Counted from the first letter of the stretch, positions 45,190-54,889 are shown. The stretch is 64,000 bases of DNA from Geomonas oryzae (GCF_004117875.1 NZ_RAHW01000002.1:762389-826388); one strand, 5' to 3'. The notes: generated by a model not told the origin, from the sequence alone. A program made the numbers and translations.

Positions 45190-46764
45190 CTAGCGCCCTG
45201 CGGCGATTCTGGCCGCGATGGCGTCGGCCACCCGGATGCCGTCGAGAGCGGCGCTCATGATGCCGCCGGCGTAGCCTGCCCCCTCCCCGGTCGGGTAGAG
45301 GCCGCTATGGCTTGTCGACTGCAGATCTTCCCCTCTCACGATGCGCAACGGGGCCGAGGTCCGCGTCTCCACGCCGGTAAGCGTCGCCTCGGCCGAGATG
45401 AAGCCGCGCATCTTGCGGTCGAAGTACTCGATCCCTTCCCTTAAGGTCGCAGCGACCGGCGCGGGGAGCAGCGCTGCCAGGTCGTAGTCGGTAACGCCCG
45501 GTCGGTAGCTCGCGTGGATCCGCCCCTCCCCCCTGCCTAGAAAGCCCATGAGGCTCTGGGCCGGGGCGAGGTACCCTCCCCCGCCGGCGTGGAAGGCGCG
45601 CCGCTCCAGTTCACGCTGGAACTCGACCCCGGCAAGCGGGGAAGCCCCGGCGAAGTCCGCGGGGCCGACGGTCACCACGAGGGCGCTGTTGGCGAAGGGG
45701 CCGTTTCTCAGGTAGCCGCTCATGCCGTTCACCACCACACCTCCCTCCTCCGAGGAGGAGGCCACCACGACACCCCCCGGGCACATGCAGAAGGAATAGG
45801 CGGAGCGGCCGGTCCGCTCGTTGTTGTAGGCCTGGAAGTACTCCGCCGCGGGTAGCGATGGGTGCGCGTTCCGGCCGTACTGGATCTCGTTGATGAGCGC
45901 CTGCGGGTGTTCCACCCGGAGCCCCACCGCGAACGGCTTTTGTTCCAGGTTGACCCCGATCTCGTGCAAAAGGGCGTAAGTGTCGCGCGCGCTGTGCCCC
46001 GGCGCCAGCACGAGCGTGTCGCACGGCTCCTCGCCGGTCTCATTCACCACGACGCTCGCCACCCGGCCGGCGGCCGTCCCGATCCCGGTGAGCCTCTGCT
46101 CGAAGCCGACGGAAAAGCCCGATGCGATGAGCCGCTCGCGGATGCCGCGCACCACGGCGCGCAGCCGGTCGGTGCCGATGTGCGGCTTCGACGCGTAAAG
46201 GATCTCCGGCGGCGCCCCGAAGTCGACCAGGCGCTGGAGCACCCAGCCGCAGTTCGCGTCCTTCACCCTGGTGGTGAGTTTGCCGTCCGAAAAGGTGCCG
46301 GCGCCCCCTTCCCCGAACTGCACGTTGCTCTCTGCACACAGCTCGCCCAGGCGCCAGAAACGGGAGACGTCCTTCGCGCGCCGGTCCACGTCGCGCCCGC
46401 GCTCGAGGATCCTGGCGGTGAGGCCGTACTCGGCGAGTCTCAGGGCGGCGAAGAGCCCAGCCGGCCCCATGCCGACGATGACGATCCGCCCGGAACTGGA
46501 GAGCCGCGGGAAGCGGGGTGCCGCAGGCGGCTCCACCCGCGTCACGTCACCCTTGGGCTTCACCCGCGACTCGTCGGCGAGCGAGACCCGGACCGTGTAG
46601 ACCAGCTTGATGGCCCCCTTCTTCCGGGCGTCCACACCCTTTTTCACCAGGGTGAGCTCAGTGATCTCGGATTCGCGCACGCCGAGGCACACAGCGGCCA
46701 GAGGACGCAGCGCACTCTCCTCGACGCCCGGGCTCAGGGTGAGGTTGCGTAACAAAAATGGCAT
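45190..46764 (-). CDS. FAD-dependent oxidoreductase (uncharacterised NAD(P)/FAD family)
   Basis: A 524-residue flavoprotein. An N-terminal domain of about 85 residues (TLVKKGVDARKKGAIKLVYT) precedes the FAD motif GRIVIVGMGPAGLFAALRLA. QFGEGGAGTFSDGKLTTRVKD and the C-terminal GLYPTGEGAGYAGGIMSAALDG are typical of the family called uncharacterised FAD-dependent dehydrogenases. The substrate is not known. The gene begins 10 bp after a response-regulator gene on the same strand. Confidence 0.88.
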   Translation of the reverse strand: MPFLLRNLTLSPGVEESALRPLAAVCLGVRESEITELTLVKKGVDARKKGAIKLVYTVRVSLADESRVKPKGDVTRVEPPAAPRFPRLSSSGRIVIVGMGPAGLFAALRLAEYGLTARILERGRDVDRRAKDVSRFWRLGELCAESNVQFGEGGAGTFSDGKLTTRVKDANCGWVLQRLVDFGAPPEILYASKPHIGTDRLRAVVRGIRERLIASGFSVGFEQRLTGIGTAAGRVASVVVNETGEEPCDTLVLAPGHSARDTYALLHEIGVNLEQKPFAVGLRVEHPQALINEIQYGRNAHPSLPAAEYFQAYNNERTGRSAYSFCMCPGGVVVASSSEEGGVVVNGMSGYLRNGPFANSALVVTVGPADFAGASPLAGVEFQRELERRAFHAGGGGYLAPAQSLMGFLGRGEGRIHASYRPGVTDYDLAALLPAPVAATLREGIEYFDRKMRGFISAEATLTGVETRTSAPLRIVRGEDLQSTSHSGLYPTGEGAGYAGGIMSAALDGIRVADAIAARIAAGR

Positions 46765-46774
46765 GGGGTTTCCG

Positions 46775-47182
46775 TCAGGCGGCGCCGGCGCCGCGCCGTT
46801 TTCTATCCAGGAGCTGCTCGACGATGATGACGATGTCCAGAGGAGAGGTTGATTTCGGAATGTGCACCTTAGCCCCCATCTCGGGGATCGGGTGTTCGTG
46901 CGGGGCGCCCTGGAACATCGAGGTCAACAGGATGAAGATCGGCTCCGGCTCCCTAGCCAGGCGCCCCATCTCCAGGGAGGCGCTCACCCCTCCCATGCGG
47001 GGCATGATCAGGTCGAGGATGACGACGTCGAAAACGCCGGCGGCGTAGGTCTCGACGCCGAGAAGGCCATCCTCTGCGGTCACTACGGCGAAGCCCGCAC
47101 CCGTGAAGGCGTCGGACATCACCTTCAGGAAGAACTTGTCGTCGTCTACCAGGAGGATGCGGCCCCTGCTCTCTGCTGTCAT
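46775..47182 (-). CDS. Single-domain response regulator
   Basis: A 135-residue receiver domain without an output domain. Acidic pocket is VDDDK near residue 14, phosphoacceptor Asp is in FDVVILDLIMPRMGG, and the conserved Lys is in HIPKSTS. It should relay or buffer phosphate from a kinase; a hybrid kinase lies directly upstream in the same direction. The Thr/Ser switch position is in FILLTSMFQ. Confidence 0.9.
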   Translation of the reverse strand: MTAESRGRILLVDDDKFFLKVMSDAFTGAGFAVVTAEDGLLGVETYAAGVFDVVILDLIMPRMGGVSASLEMGRLAREPEPIFILLTSMFQGAPHEHPIPEMGAKVHIPKSTSPLDIVIIVEQLLDRKRRGAGAA

Positions 47183-47255
47183 TTCGACCTCAAGGCGTGA
47201 TGGAATGCGGCATCATACAAAAATCCGGTCGAAAAGAAAAGCGGAAAGCACCCTT

Positions 47256-48446
47256 TTATCTCGGCGCGTTAAGCGGCAGGCGCACCGCGAAGGTGGTGCC
47301 GGCGGGGTCGCTCTTTTCCACCTCGATCTTGCCCTTGTAGGTCTTGACGATGCGCAGCACCACCGAGAGCCCCAAACCGGTGCCGCGGCTGTTCGTGGTG
47401 AAGAAGGGATCGAAGATGTTGGGAAGGTTCTCGGGGGGGATGCCGGGACCGGTGTCGGCGACACGCACGGTGAGGAAATCCTGTTCCTCTTCAAGCGATA
47501 CGGTGAGGGTCCCCTCCTCAGGCATGACGTGGATCGAGTTCAGAAAGAGGTTGGTGAAGATCTGCTCGATCTCCATCGGGTCGGCCTTGATGGCGGGAGG
47601 AAGGCTCCTGAAGTCGCGCACCACCTTGATCTTTTTTTGGCGCAGTTGCGGGGTGAAGGCATCCAGGGTGTGCTCGAGAACCCGGTCCACGCGGACCTCG
47701 CTGATCTCGAACTTCGGGCGCTTCGCTGCGTCGAGGAGCTTGCCGAGGATGTTGTCGATCCGGTCCACTTCCTTCAGGATCTTGTCGACGTACTCCTCGC
47801 GCTCCGGTTCGTCAAGGCCGCTTTTGATCAACTGGACGAAGAGCGCGATCGAGTTGAGCGGGTTCCTGATCTCGTGCGCCATCCCGGCGGAGAGGTAACC
47901 AAGCGAGGCGAGCTTCTCGGACTGCACCACCTCGGCCTGGGCCCTGGAAAGCGCCTCGCTCTTTTCCTGCACGCGCGCCTCGAGTTCCCGGTTCCAGTCC
48001 GCGATCTCGGCCAGAAGCCGCTCACGCTCGCTCAAGAGGGCGCGGTTTTGCAGCTCGATGCCGCGCAGTTTGAGGACGCTCTCGATCCGCTCGACGAGGT
48101 CCTGGTTGTTGAAGGGCTTCAGGATGTAGTCCGACGCCCCCGCCTTCATCAGCTCGACGGCGATTTCCTCGCTCCCCTTGCCGGTGAACATGATGACGTA
48201 GGTGTCGCTGTAGAGCCGCTTGATCTCCCTCAGGGCGGTGAGACCGTCCATGTTGGGCATCATGTAGTCCAAAAGGACCAGCTCCGGACGCTCCCGCTCG
48301 ATGGTCTCCAACCCCTCCAGCGCGCTGAGGGCGGTGTAGACCTGGTAGCCGCGGTTTCTCAGGATGATGCCGGTAAGATCGAGGATGACCTTCTCGTCGT
48401 CGACGATCAGGACGCGGCCGCGCGGCTCTTTTTCCACATCGCTCAT
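47256..48446 (-). CDS. Response regulator-histidine kinase hybrid (REC-HisKA-HATPase)
   Basis: A 396-residue soluble protein. Receiver domain 1-125 has Asp in LVLLDYMMPNMDG and Lys in YILKPFNNQ. A coiled coil (130-165) leads to HisKA with GMAHEIRNPLNSI and an HATPase with DTGPGIPPENLPNIFDPFF and GTGLGLSVV. The N-terminal receiver lets another kinase control this one. It is followed by the single-domain regulator gene and preceded by a terminator. Confidence 0.92.
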   Translation of the reverse strand: MSDVEKEPRGRVLIVDDEKVILDLTGIILRNRGYQVYTALSALEGLETIERERPELVLLDYMMPNMDGLTALREIKRLYSDTYVIMFTGKGSEEIAVELMKAGASDYILKPFNNQDLVERIESVLKLRGIELQNRALLSERERLLAEIADWNRELEARVQEKSEALSRAQAEVVQSEKLASLGYLSAGMAHEIRNPLNSIALFVQLIKSGLDEPEREEYVDKILKEVDRIDNILGKLLDAAKRPKFEISEVRVDRVLEHTLDAFTPQLRQKKIKVVRDFRSLPPAIKADPMEIEQIFTNLFLNSIHVMPEEGTLTVSLEEEQDFLTVRVADTGPGIPPENLPNIFDPFFTTNSRGTGLGLSVVLRIVKTYKGKIEVEKSDPAGTTFAVRLPLNAPR

Positions 48447-48483
48447 TTCAGGTCCTGCTCCTTCCGTATAGGATCAAAACATC

Positions 48484-48511
48484 AAAAAAAAGGGGCAGCC
48501 AACGCTGCCCC
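48484..48511 (-). terminator. Terminator of the universal stress gene
   Basis: Stem GGGGCAGC / GCTGCCCC (48492-48511) followed on the minus strand by eight T. It isolates the kinase gene downstream from the usp transcript. Confidence 0.88.
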
Positions 48512-48533
48512 GCATGGATGTATGCCGCTTTAA

Positions 48534-48977
48534 TCAGGGAAGCCTCACCGTGACCACCGGGCAATGCGCCTTGCGCACCACGCGCTCGGCGGTCGAGCCG
48601 AAGAGCAGGTGGTCGATGCCGCTTCTGCCCTGGGTGCCCAGGATGATGCAGGAAGAGCCGTCGGTTTCGGCCCGTCTAAGGATCTCTTCCCAGGGAACCC
48701 CGGTGACGATGGCGGTCTCGTAATTGGCGAAGCCGGCTATGTTTTGGGTGATAAAGGTGCTCATCATCTTCTGCGCACCCTCCTCGATCTCCTTCTCGAG
48801 GTTCTCGAAGGAGACGTGGGGTACGTAGAAACCGCGCAGGTCGACCGGCTCGTTGATCACGTGCATGATGGTCAGGCGGCTGTTGAACTGCTTGGCAAGG
48901 GTCAGCGCGTAGGTGAAGGCGTGGCCGGAGCTTTCGGAAAAATCGGTGGCGAAAAGTATCTTGTCGAAGTTTGGCAT
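48534..48977 (-). CDS. Universal stress protein, single domain
   Basis: A 147-residue UspA-type protein. ILFATDFSESSGHAFTYAL starts the fold and GTQGRSGIDHLLFGS is the intact G-x2-G-x9-GS nucleotide-binding motif near residue 125. It lies 31 bp after a response-regulator gene on the same strand, so the two may be co-transcribed; a terminator follows. Confidence 0.92.
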   Translation of the reverse strand: MPNFDKILFATDFSESSGHAFTYALTLAKQFNSRLTIMHVINEPVDLRGFYVPHVSFENLEKEIEEGAQKMMSTFITQNIAGFANYETAIVTGVPWEEILRRAETDGSSCIILGTQGRSGIDHLLFGSTAERVVRKAHCPVVTVRLP

Positions 48978-49008
48978 CTGGACCCTCCCCGGTTTTCGGC
49001 GATCAGAG

Positions 49009-49401
49009 TCAGTGGCTCGTTTCCTTGAAGATCTTCTTGAGGATCGACTTCAGTTCGTCGATCTTCACCGGCTTGTTGATGTATTCGAAGGCCCCAAGGT
49101 TCATCGCCTCGATATATGATTCAACCCCGCCGTAAGCGGTGATCATGATTACGTTGCTGGACGGATAGCTCCTGTTCAGCTCCTTCAGGAAGGTAATGCC
49201 GTTCATCTCGGGCATATTGATATCGGTGACGATAAGGTTCACTTCCTGCTCGCGCAAGTAGTTGAGCGCCTCGAACCCGTTCGCCACACTGTCTACCAGG
49301 AAGCCTTCCTTGGCAAGTAGTCGGGAGAGGCCGATGCGCGCGTTCTCCTCGTCGTCTACCACCAGTATTCTCTTCGGCTGCTTTGGCAAGATCGGCTCCA
49401 T
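49009..49401 (-). CDS. Response regulator, receiver domain only
   Basis: A 130-residue CheY-like receiver. VVDDEENARIGL holds the acidic pair, LIVTDINMPEMNG the phosphoacceptor Asp and INKPVKIDELK the Lys; NVIMITAYGG carries the Thr switch. It resembles the receiver of NtrC-type regulators but has no output domain. I chose ATG 49401 because upstream residues are not family-like, though its ribosome site is weak. Confidence 0.88.
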   Translation of the reverse strand: MEPILPKQPKRILVVDDEENARIGLSRLLAKEGFLVDSVANGFEALNYLREQEVNLIVTDINMPEMNGITFLKELNRSYPSSNVIMITAYGGVESYIEAMNLGAFEYINKPVKIDELKSILKKIFKETSH

Positions 49402-49648
49402 ATTCTTATTAAAATCTGCAGGATTGATTCTAACACTAGGGGACCCGCTGTCAAGGGCGCGCGTCCCGTCTTCACAAGATTCCATAACTGGTCGTAGTGA
49501 AAGGTCTTACGCGGCTAAGACGAAGCGGGGGCATCCCCGCGCAATCCAACTCGCAGCTGCCCCCTTCCCATTAACGCCAGTCACAGTCACTTCTTACCGT
49601 CTTCCGACCCGAACCTGCCGTGCCAGAGGAGGGGGATCGTGTCCGGTC

Positions 49649-50497
49649 TCACGGAGCCGCTTCGCGACCGGTCAACTCCACGTGCGCGGGTTTTCCCGCC
49701 TCGCCCAAAGCCTTAAGGGGGCGGCCGTTCAACTCACCCTCAACCGCCCCACCGTCACCGAGGTCGAGAACGAAGGAGCGCTCACCTTTCCACTCGATGA
49801 TGTCGCCCGCCTTCAGGTCATAGCGCTGCGAGATGCTGTCGTCGATGGTGATGCTGAGCCAGCTGTCCTGGGTGAAGCGCAGCTTCAGCACGATGCCTCC
49901 CTTTTTGCCGGGGGGCGTCGTTGCGCTCTCCCCTTCCGCAGGGGGGGTGGGAAGCACGCCGCGGCTCGAGCTGAGCGGCTTTTGAACGGCGCCGGCAAGC
50001 GGCGCCGGCGCTGGAGCGGCTGCCGGCGCTGGGGGCGCGGCTGGCGCGGGGGGAGCCGGTCGCTCGTCCTCGGAGATGAAAATCGCCACGACAACCACAG
50101 CCGCGAGCAGAAGCACGGGCACCGCCCATCGCCCGGGGGCGGCGACCCGAACCCGCTCCACACTCCCCATGCCCGGACCTTTCGTCTCGGCTTCTTCCTT
50201 CTGGGCGGCGGCGGGAGGCTGCGGGCCGGGAGGAGGAAGGAGCGCGTTCTCGTACCGCGCAACGATCTCGTCACCGGAAAGGGAAAGGTACCCGGCATAA
50301 AGCCGCAGGAAACCCTTGATATACGCCGCGTTGGGGAGCTTTTCGAACTGTCCCGCCTCGATGGCGGCCAGGTAGTTCTTCCCGATCTTGGTGACGCGGG
50401 CGGCGTCCTCCAACTGAAGCCCCTTCTCCTCGCGTGCCCTGCGCAGGTACTCCCCTACCGGGAGCTCCGCGCCGTTTTCCAATTCCGGCTCAGCCAC
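49649..50497 (-). CDS. RodZ-like cell-shape protein (HTH-TM-DUF4115)
   Basis: A 282-residue membrane protein. An Xre-like helix-turn-helix (about 10-80) starts GEYLRRAREEKGLQLEDAAR. A transmembrane helix (about 120-138, AVPVLLLAAVVVVAIFI) is followed by a Pro/Ala-rich linker and the periplasmic DUF4115 domain (about 205-282, VLKLRFTQDSWLSITIDD). The same layout is found in RodZ, which connects MreB to the wall-synthesis machinery. It starts 1 bp after the TPR lipoprotein gene stop. No mreBCD is visible here. Confidence 0.86.
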   Translation of the reverse strand: MAEPELENGAELPVGEYLRRAREEKGLQLEDAARVTKIGKNYLAAIEAGQFEKLPNAAYIKGFLRLYAGYLSLSGDEIVARYENALLPPPGPQPPAAAQKEEAETKGPGMGSVERVRVAAPGRWAVPVLLLAAVVVVAIFISEDERPAPPAPAAPPAPAAAPAPAPLAGAVQKPLSSSRGVLPTPPAEGESATTPPGKKGGIVLKLRFTQDSWLSITIDDSISQRYDLKAGDIIEWKGERSFVLDLGDGGAVEGELNGRPLKALGEAGKPAHVELTGREAAP

Positions 50498-50498
50498 T

Positions 50499-51251
50499 TT
50501 ACCTCACCTTGAGCAGGTCCAGGTACTCCCTGGAGAGCTGCCCGATCTCGGAATCCGGGGCCAGGCGCACGACGTCCTGGAACGCGTTCCTGGCCGCGTC
50601 GGCATTCTTGAGCTTCATCTGCGCAAGTCCCATGTGGTAATGGGCGCTCGCGTAGGTCGGCGCAAGCCTGAGCGCCTTCTGGTACTCCTCTACGGCAAGC
50701 TCGGTCTTGTCCATGGCGAAGTAGACGCGTCCGAGGTTCAGCCTGGTACGGGGATCGCTGCCGTTTTTGCCGACCTGGCCGCGCAGCACCTCGAGGGCCT
50801 GGGGGTAATCCCCCTTCCCGAGGTAGGCGAGCCCCAGGTTGATGGCGGCGTTGTCCTGCCCCTGGTAGAAGATGTCGTCCTGCACCACCTTGAACTGGTT
50901 GATGGCGTCATCCCAGCGCTTCATCTCCAGATAGTCGACGCCCAGGTTGTTGCGCGCGTCGGAGAAGTTCTTCCTGAGAGAGACCGCCTTCAGAAACTTC
51001 TCCTCGGCGAGGTCGTAGTGCCCCTTGCGGAAATAGGCGAGCCCCAAAAGGTTCAGGAGTTCCGGGTCTTTTGGGGTGAGCTTCTCGGCGGCGGTCAGCT
51101 CCTTCAGGGCGCCGGGGAAGTTGCTCTCGGCGTAGAAGGACTGCCCCATCTGGAAGTGGTAGACGGCCAGGTTCTTGTCGGCCTGACTCAGGGCGCACCC
51201 CGAGGCGAGAAGGACGGTGACGGCAAGCATGAAGGGCGTGGGACGGATCAT
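50499..51251 (-). CDS. TPR lipoprotein (PilF/PilW-like)
   Basis: A 250-residue lipoprotein with lipobox LLASGC and at least five tetratricopeptide repeats, for example NLAVYHFQMGQSFYAESNF, LLNLLGLAYFRKGHYDLAEE and AINLGLAYLGKGDYPQALE. It resembles PilF/PilW, the pilotin for the type IV pilus secretin, but generic TPR lipoproteins look alike. ATG 51251 has GAGGT just before it. It is coupled to the RodZ-like gene. Confidence 0.83.
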   Translation of the reverse strand: MIRPTPFMLAVTVLLASGCALSQADKNLAVYHFQMGQSFYAESNFPGALKELTAAEKLTPKDPELLNLLGLAYFRKGHYDLAEEKFLKAVSLRKNFSDARNNLGVDYLEMKRWDDAINQFKVVQDDIFYQGQDNAAINLGLAYLGKGDYPQALEVLRGQVGKNGSDPRTRLNLGRVYFAMDKTELAVEEYQKALRLAPTYASAHYHMGLAQMKLKNADAARNAFQDVVRLAPDSEIGQLSREYLDLLKVR

Positions 51252-51353
51252 ATACCTCACAGGAAACCCGCGAAATTGCACCAGGAAAAATTAACAGATG
51301 TGATGATCATTGTCAATGAGGAGCCGGTAACCGGCGGCGCGCCAGATGCGGCG

Positions 51354-52271
51354 CTACAGCTCACCTACGCCCTGAAAATGGGTCATGTTCTTGAAGCTGC
51401 GGTAGCGCGCCTCGATCTCGGGGTAGCTGAGGGTCTTCAGACGCTCGAGGCTGAAGTCCTCCACGTTGAAGGAGGCCATCACCGAGCCGAAGATGATCGC
51501 CTGACGGATCCCCTCGTCGGAAAGGTTGCCGGTGTTGGCCAAATACCCCATGAAACCGCCGGCGAAGGTGTCGCCTGCGCCGGTCGGGTCGAAGACCTCC
51601 TCGAGCGGGAAGGCCGGGGCGGCAAAGACCGAGTTCCCGTTGAACATGAGCACCCCGTACTCGCCGCGCTTCACGATGAGGTTCTTGACGCCGAGGCCTA
51701 TGATGGCGCGGGCGGCCTTTACCAGGTTCGCCTCGCCGGAGAGCTGGCGCGCCTCCCCTTCGTTGATGATCAGGAAGTCGACGCGGCTGATCACCTTCTT
51801 GAGCGCCTCAGGCTTCGACGAGATCCAGAAGTTCATGGTGTCGCAGGCGACCACGCGGGGGCTCTTCACCTGGTTCAGCACCTCCATCTGCAGCTCGGGG
51901 TCGATGTTGGCGAGGATCAGGTACTGCGCGTCCGCCCAGGAGGCGGGGATCACCGGCTTGAAGCTCTCGAACACGTTCAGGTGGGTTTCCAGGGTCTGCG
52001 CCTCGTTGAGATCGTAGCCGTAGCGCCCCTTCCAGTGGAAGGTCTCGCCGGGGACCCGTGAGAGGCCGGTGAGATCGATGTTGCGCGAGGAGAGAAAGCG
52101 GGTGTGCTCCTCCGGGAAGTCCTCACCGACCACGGCGACGAGGTTCACGTCGGTGAAGAAGCTCGCGGAAGTGGCGAAATAGGTGGCCGAGCCCCCGAGG
52201 ACGCGGTCTCTTACCCCGAAGGGGGTCTCTACGGAATCTAGTGCCACGGAGCCGACGACAAGTATGCTCAT
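51354..52271 (-). CDS. PfkB-family carbohydrate or nucleoside kinase
   Basis: A 305-residue ribokinase-like kinase. RVLGGSATYFATSASFF is the N-terminal PfkB signature, and DPTGAGDTFAGGFMGYL is the C-terminal signature with the catalytic Asp in the anion hole. It is next to mtnP, so a substrate in purine or methylthioadenosine salvage (adenosine, ribose-type) is possible but not shown by sequence alone. Confidence 0.86.
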   Translation of the reverse strand: MSILVVGSVALDSVETPFGVRDRVLGGSATYFATSASFFTDVNLVAVVGEDFPEEHTRFLSSRNIDLTGLSRVPGETFHWKGRYGYDLNEAQTLETHLNVFESFKPVIPASWADAQYLILANIDPELQMEVLNQVKSPRVVACDTMNFWISSKPEALKKVISRVDFLIINEGEARQLSGEANLVKAARAIIGLGVKNLIVKRGEYGVLMFNGNSVFAAPAFPLEEVFDPTGAGDTFAGGFMGYLANTGNLSDEGIRQAIIFGSVMASFNVEDFSLERLKTLSYPEIEARYRSFKNMTHFQGVGEL

Positions 52272-52354
52272 GAAAGCCTCCGGTTGGTGCGGGATGGGTG
52301 TGCGACTGCGGATAAGAAGAAGCCGCCGGGAAGCCCCGGCGGCACGTTGTCGTT

Positions 52355-53218
52355 CTACAGGTATTTCCCGAGGATGAGCTCGAGGTTTTCGCGGGTCTCG
52401 ACGGGGATGACCGAGGTATCGCTGATCACCGCGTACTTGAGCGCCTCGCCGCAGGCACAGCCGCGGCCGGCGGCAACCTTAGCCACGGCCTGGCGGATGA
52501 TCTTTTTCGCGGTAGCCACGTTGTTCTTGATGATCTCGATGATCGCCTCCACCGAGACGTCGTCGTGGGACTCGTGCCAGCAGTCGTAATCGGTGGAGAG
52601 GGCGATGACGCCGTAGCAGATCTCGGCCTCGCGGGCGAGTTTCGCCTCGGTGAGGTTCGTCATGCCGATGATGGAAGCGCCGAAGGAGCGGTACAGGTGG
52701 GATTCTGCGCGGGTGGAGAAGGCCGGGCCCTCCATGCATACGTAGCAACCACCCTTGTGCACGGTAGCCTCCACCTCTTTGGCCGCCCCGTAAAGGATGT
52801 CGGAGAGTTCGCCGCAGACGGGATCGGCGAACTGGACGTGGCCGACCACGCCGTTGCCGAAGAAGGTGTCCTTCCGGAAACCGCGGGTGCGGTCGATGAA
52901 CTGGTCCGGAACGACGATGTGCCCGGGGACGATCTCCTCCTTCAGGCTCCCTACCGCCGAGACGGAGATGATGCGGGTGACGCCTAACTTCTTCATGCCG
53001 TAGATGTTGGCGCGGTAGTTCACCTCGGAGGGGGTGAAGCGGTGCCCCTTGCCGTGGCGCGGCAGGAAGACCATCTGCACGCCGTCAAGGGTACCGGTGA
53101 CGTACTCGTCGCTGGGCCTGCCGAAGGGGGTATCCACGATGACCTGGCTCACCCCGGTCATCCCTTCCATCTCGTACAGTCCGCTGCCGCCGATCACACC
53201 GATTACTTCGTTAGCCAT
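52355..53218 (-). CDS. mtnP: S-methyl-5'-thioadenosine phosphorylase
   Basis: A 287-residue enzyme of the purine nucleoside phosphorylase 2 family. IGVIGGSGLYEMEGM begins the fold, FLPRHGKGHRFTPSEVNYRAN is the conserved phosphate/base segment, and CMEGPAFSTRAESHLYRSFG and DYDCWHESHDDVSV are substrate-site motifs. It splits methylthioadenosine, a by-product of polyamine synthesis, into adenine and methylthioribose-1-phosphate. It lies between rlmN and the PfkB-type kinase in one direction. Confidence 0.93.
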   Translation of the reverse strand: MANEVIGVIGGSGLYEMEGMTGVSQVIVDTPFGRPSDEYVTGTLDGVQMVFLPRHGKGHRFTPSEVNYRANIYGMKKLGVTRIISVSAVGSLKEEIVPGHIVVPDQFIDRTRGFRKDTFFGNGVVGHVQFADPVCGELSDILYGAAKEVEATVHKGGCYVCMEGPAFSTRAESHLYRSFGASIIGMTNLTEAKLAREAEICYGVIALSTDYDCWHESHDDVSVEAIIEIIKNNVATAKKIIRQAVAKVAAGRGCACGEALKYAVISDTSVIPVETRENLELILGKYL

Positions 53219-53253
53219 AGCTTCCTCCCAGCGTCATTGAATTTAATATAGTC

Positions 53254-53292
53254 CCCTCTCCCTCAGGGAGAGGGCCAGGGTGAGGGCATCGG
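53254..53292. repeat. Palindromic repeat related to 34164-34273
   Basis: A 21-bp palindrome with CCCTCTCC and GGAGAGGG arms is followed by CCAGGGTGAGGGC and TCGGCAG, the same right flank as the copy at 34164. It sits in the 98-bp gap between rlmN and mtnP. Confidence 0.75.
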
Positions 53293-53316
53293 CAGACGCG
53301 ATCTCCTCGCCTCCAG

Positions 53317-54342
53317 CTAATCCCTTTTATCCAACTTCCCCTTCAGTTGCCCGCAGGCGGCGGAGATATCCCCACCGCGGCTGGAGCGGGTGATCACGGT
53401 GACGTTCTTGTCCAAAAGGTACTTGTGGAACCGGTCGATGCTCTCCTGGGTCGGCGTCCTGAAGCCGCACCCCTCGTGCTCGTTGAACGGGATCAGGTTC
53501 ACCTTGGAAGGGATGTTGCTGATCAGGCGCACGAGCCTTTTCGCGTCATCCAGCGTGTCGTTCAAGTCCCGGATCATGACGTACTCCATGGTGATCCAGC
53601 GCCTGGAAGGAAGCGGGAACGCCTTGCAGGCGGCCAGGAGTTCCTTCAGGGGGTAGCGCCGGTTGACCGGCATGATCCGGTCCCGCACCTCGTCCGTCGT
53701 AGCGTTCAGGGAGACGGCGAGGTTCACCGTGCAGCCGCGTCCAAGCTCCGCCATCTCAGGGACGAGCCCCGAGGTGGAGACGGTCACCTTCCTGGTGGAG
53801 AGCTGGAAGCCGTCCGGGTCGGTGAGGATCTTCACCGCCGGGATGACGCCTGAGAGGTTGTGCAGAGGCTCACCCATCCCCATGAAGACGATGTTGTTCA
53901 CCGGGTGCTCGCGCTTCACCGCGCAGACCTGGTTCACGATCTCTGCCGTGGTCAGGTTCCTGTCGAGGCCGAAGGTGCCGGTCAGGCAGAAGGCGCACTT
54001 CATGGCGCAGCCGACCTGGCTGGAGATGCACAGGGTGTTTCTCCCCTCGTCCGGGATGAGCACGCTTTCCACGGCGGAGCCGTCTTTCAGGCGGAAGAGG
54101 TACTTCCGCGTGCCGTCCGCGGATGCCTCGACCGCCTCGGGGATGAGGTTGCTGATCTCGGCACGCTCTTTCAGGACGGCGCGGAACTCCTTGGAGACGT
54201 TGGTCATCTCGTCGAAGTCCATGGCATCCATCTGGTAGAGCCACTTGAAGATCTGTTTCGCGCGGAAGCGTTCCTTGCCGAGCCCGGAGATGTACGCCTC
54301 GAGCTCCTGCAGGGTCAAATTCTTGATATCGGTCTTTTCCAT
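53317..54342 (-). CDS. rlmN: 23S rRNA (adenine2503-C2)/tRNA methyltransferase RlmN
   Basis: A 341-residue radical-SAM enzyme with the cluster-binding [11 protein letters not shown] (CxxxCxxC, about residue 111-121). [15 protein letters not shown] and [20 protein letters not shown] are family motifs, and the C-terminal CGFRTPTQ loop and [13 protein letters not shown] carry the methyl-carrying Cys region. It methylates A2503 of 23S rRNA and A37 of some tRNAs. It follows ndk after a terminator and may still be co-expressed by read-through. Confidence 0.97.
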   Translation of the reverse strand: MEKTDIKNLTLQELEAYISGLGKERFRAKQIFKWLYQMDAMDFDEMTNVSKEFRAVLKERAEISNLIPEAVEASADGTRKYLFRLKDGSAVESVLIPDEGRNTLCISSQVGCAMKCAFCLTGTFGLDRNLTTAEIVNQVCAVKREHPVNNIVFMGMGEPLHNLSGVIPAVKILTDPDGFQLSTRKVTVSTSGLVPEMAELGRGCTVNLAVSLNATTDEVRDRIMPVNRRYPLKELLAACKAFPLPSRRWITMEYVMIRDLNDTLDDAKRLVRLISNIPSKVNLIPFNEHEGCGFRTPTQESIDRFHKYLLDKNVTVITRSSRGGDISAACGQLKGKLDKRD

Positions 54343-54356
54343 GCCCTTTTGATACT

Positions 54357-54381
54357 AAAAAAGCCCTTCTCGCGAAGGGCT
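54357..54381 (-). terminator. Terminator between ndk and rlmN
   Basis: Stem AGCCCTTC / GAAGGGCT with a T-run on the minus strand (A at 54357-54362). Partial read-through would let it act as an attenuator for rlmN. Confidence 0.8.
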
Positions 54382-54408
54382 CTTGGTCTGTCCTGAACCG
54401 GCTTCGGA

Positions 54409-54822
54409 TTAAACCAGTTCCAGCTGGTTGAAGAAATACGGGATTTCGAAGGAAGCGGACTCGGGGGAATCGGAGCCGTGCACGGTGTTCTCTTCGATGC
54501 TGACGCCCAGGGACTTGCGGATGGTACCTTCCGCGGCGTTGGCAGGGTTGGTTGCACCCATGAGGGTACGCCAGTCGGCGATGGCGTTTTCCTTCTCCAG
54601 CACCAGGGTGATCACCGGGCCGCGGGACATGAACGCGCAGAGGTCGCCGAAGAACGGACGCTCTTTGTGAACGTAGTAGAAGCCTTCGACCTGGCTCTTG
54701 GAGAGCAGGATCTTCTTCATGCCGACGATCTTGAAGCCGCCTTCTTCGATCATGGCGATGACCTTGCCGGTCACGTTTCTCTCGACTGCGTCAGGCTTTA
54801 TGATGGCAAATGTTCTTTCCAT
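54409..54822 (-). CDS. ndk: Nucleoside-diphosphate kinase
   Basis: A 137-residue kinase that equilibrates NTP pools through a phospho-histidine. The start [14 protein letters not shown] and the [16 protein letters not shown] segment, with active-site His, are invariant family features. The length is typical for a bacterial Ndk. GGAGG lies in front of ATG 54822, and a promoter is found upstream. Confidence 0.97.
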   Translation of the reverse strand: MERTFAIIKPDAVERNVTGKVIAMIEEGGFKIVGMKKILLSKSQVEGFYYVHKERPFFGDLCAFMSRGPVITLVLEKENAIADWRTLMGATNPANAAEGTIRKSLGVSIEENTVHGSDSPESASFEIPYFFNQLELV

Positions 54823-54861
54823 TGTTTCCTCCGAGATTATTTATAGTAGACGATCCATCTA

Positions 54862-54889
54862 ATTAGCATTCCGGCTCCGCCGTTGTCAA
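54862..54889 (-). promoter_or_regulatory. Promoter of ndk
   Basis: On the minus strand a perfect TTGACA (54889-54884), 16-bp spacer, and GCTAAT (54867-54862). The leader is about 35 bases. Confidence 0.55.

Noticed and set aside
46775..49401. Chemotaxis operon
   Set aside because: CheY-like receivers are present but no cheA, cheW, cheB/R or receptor genes.
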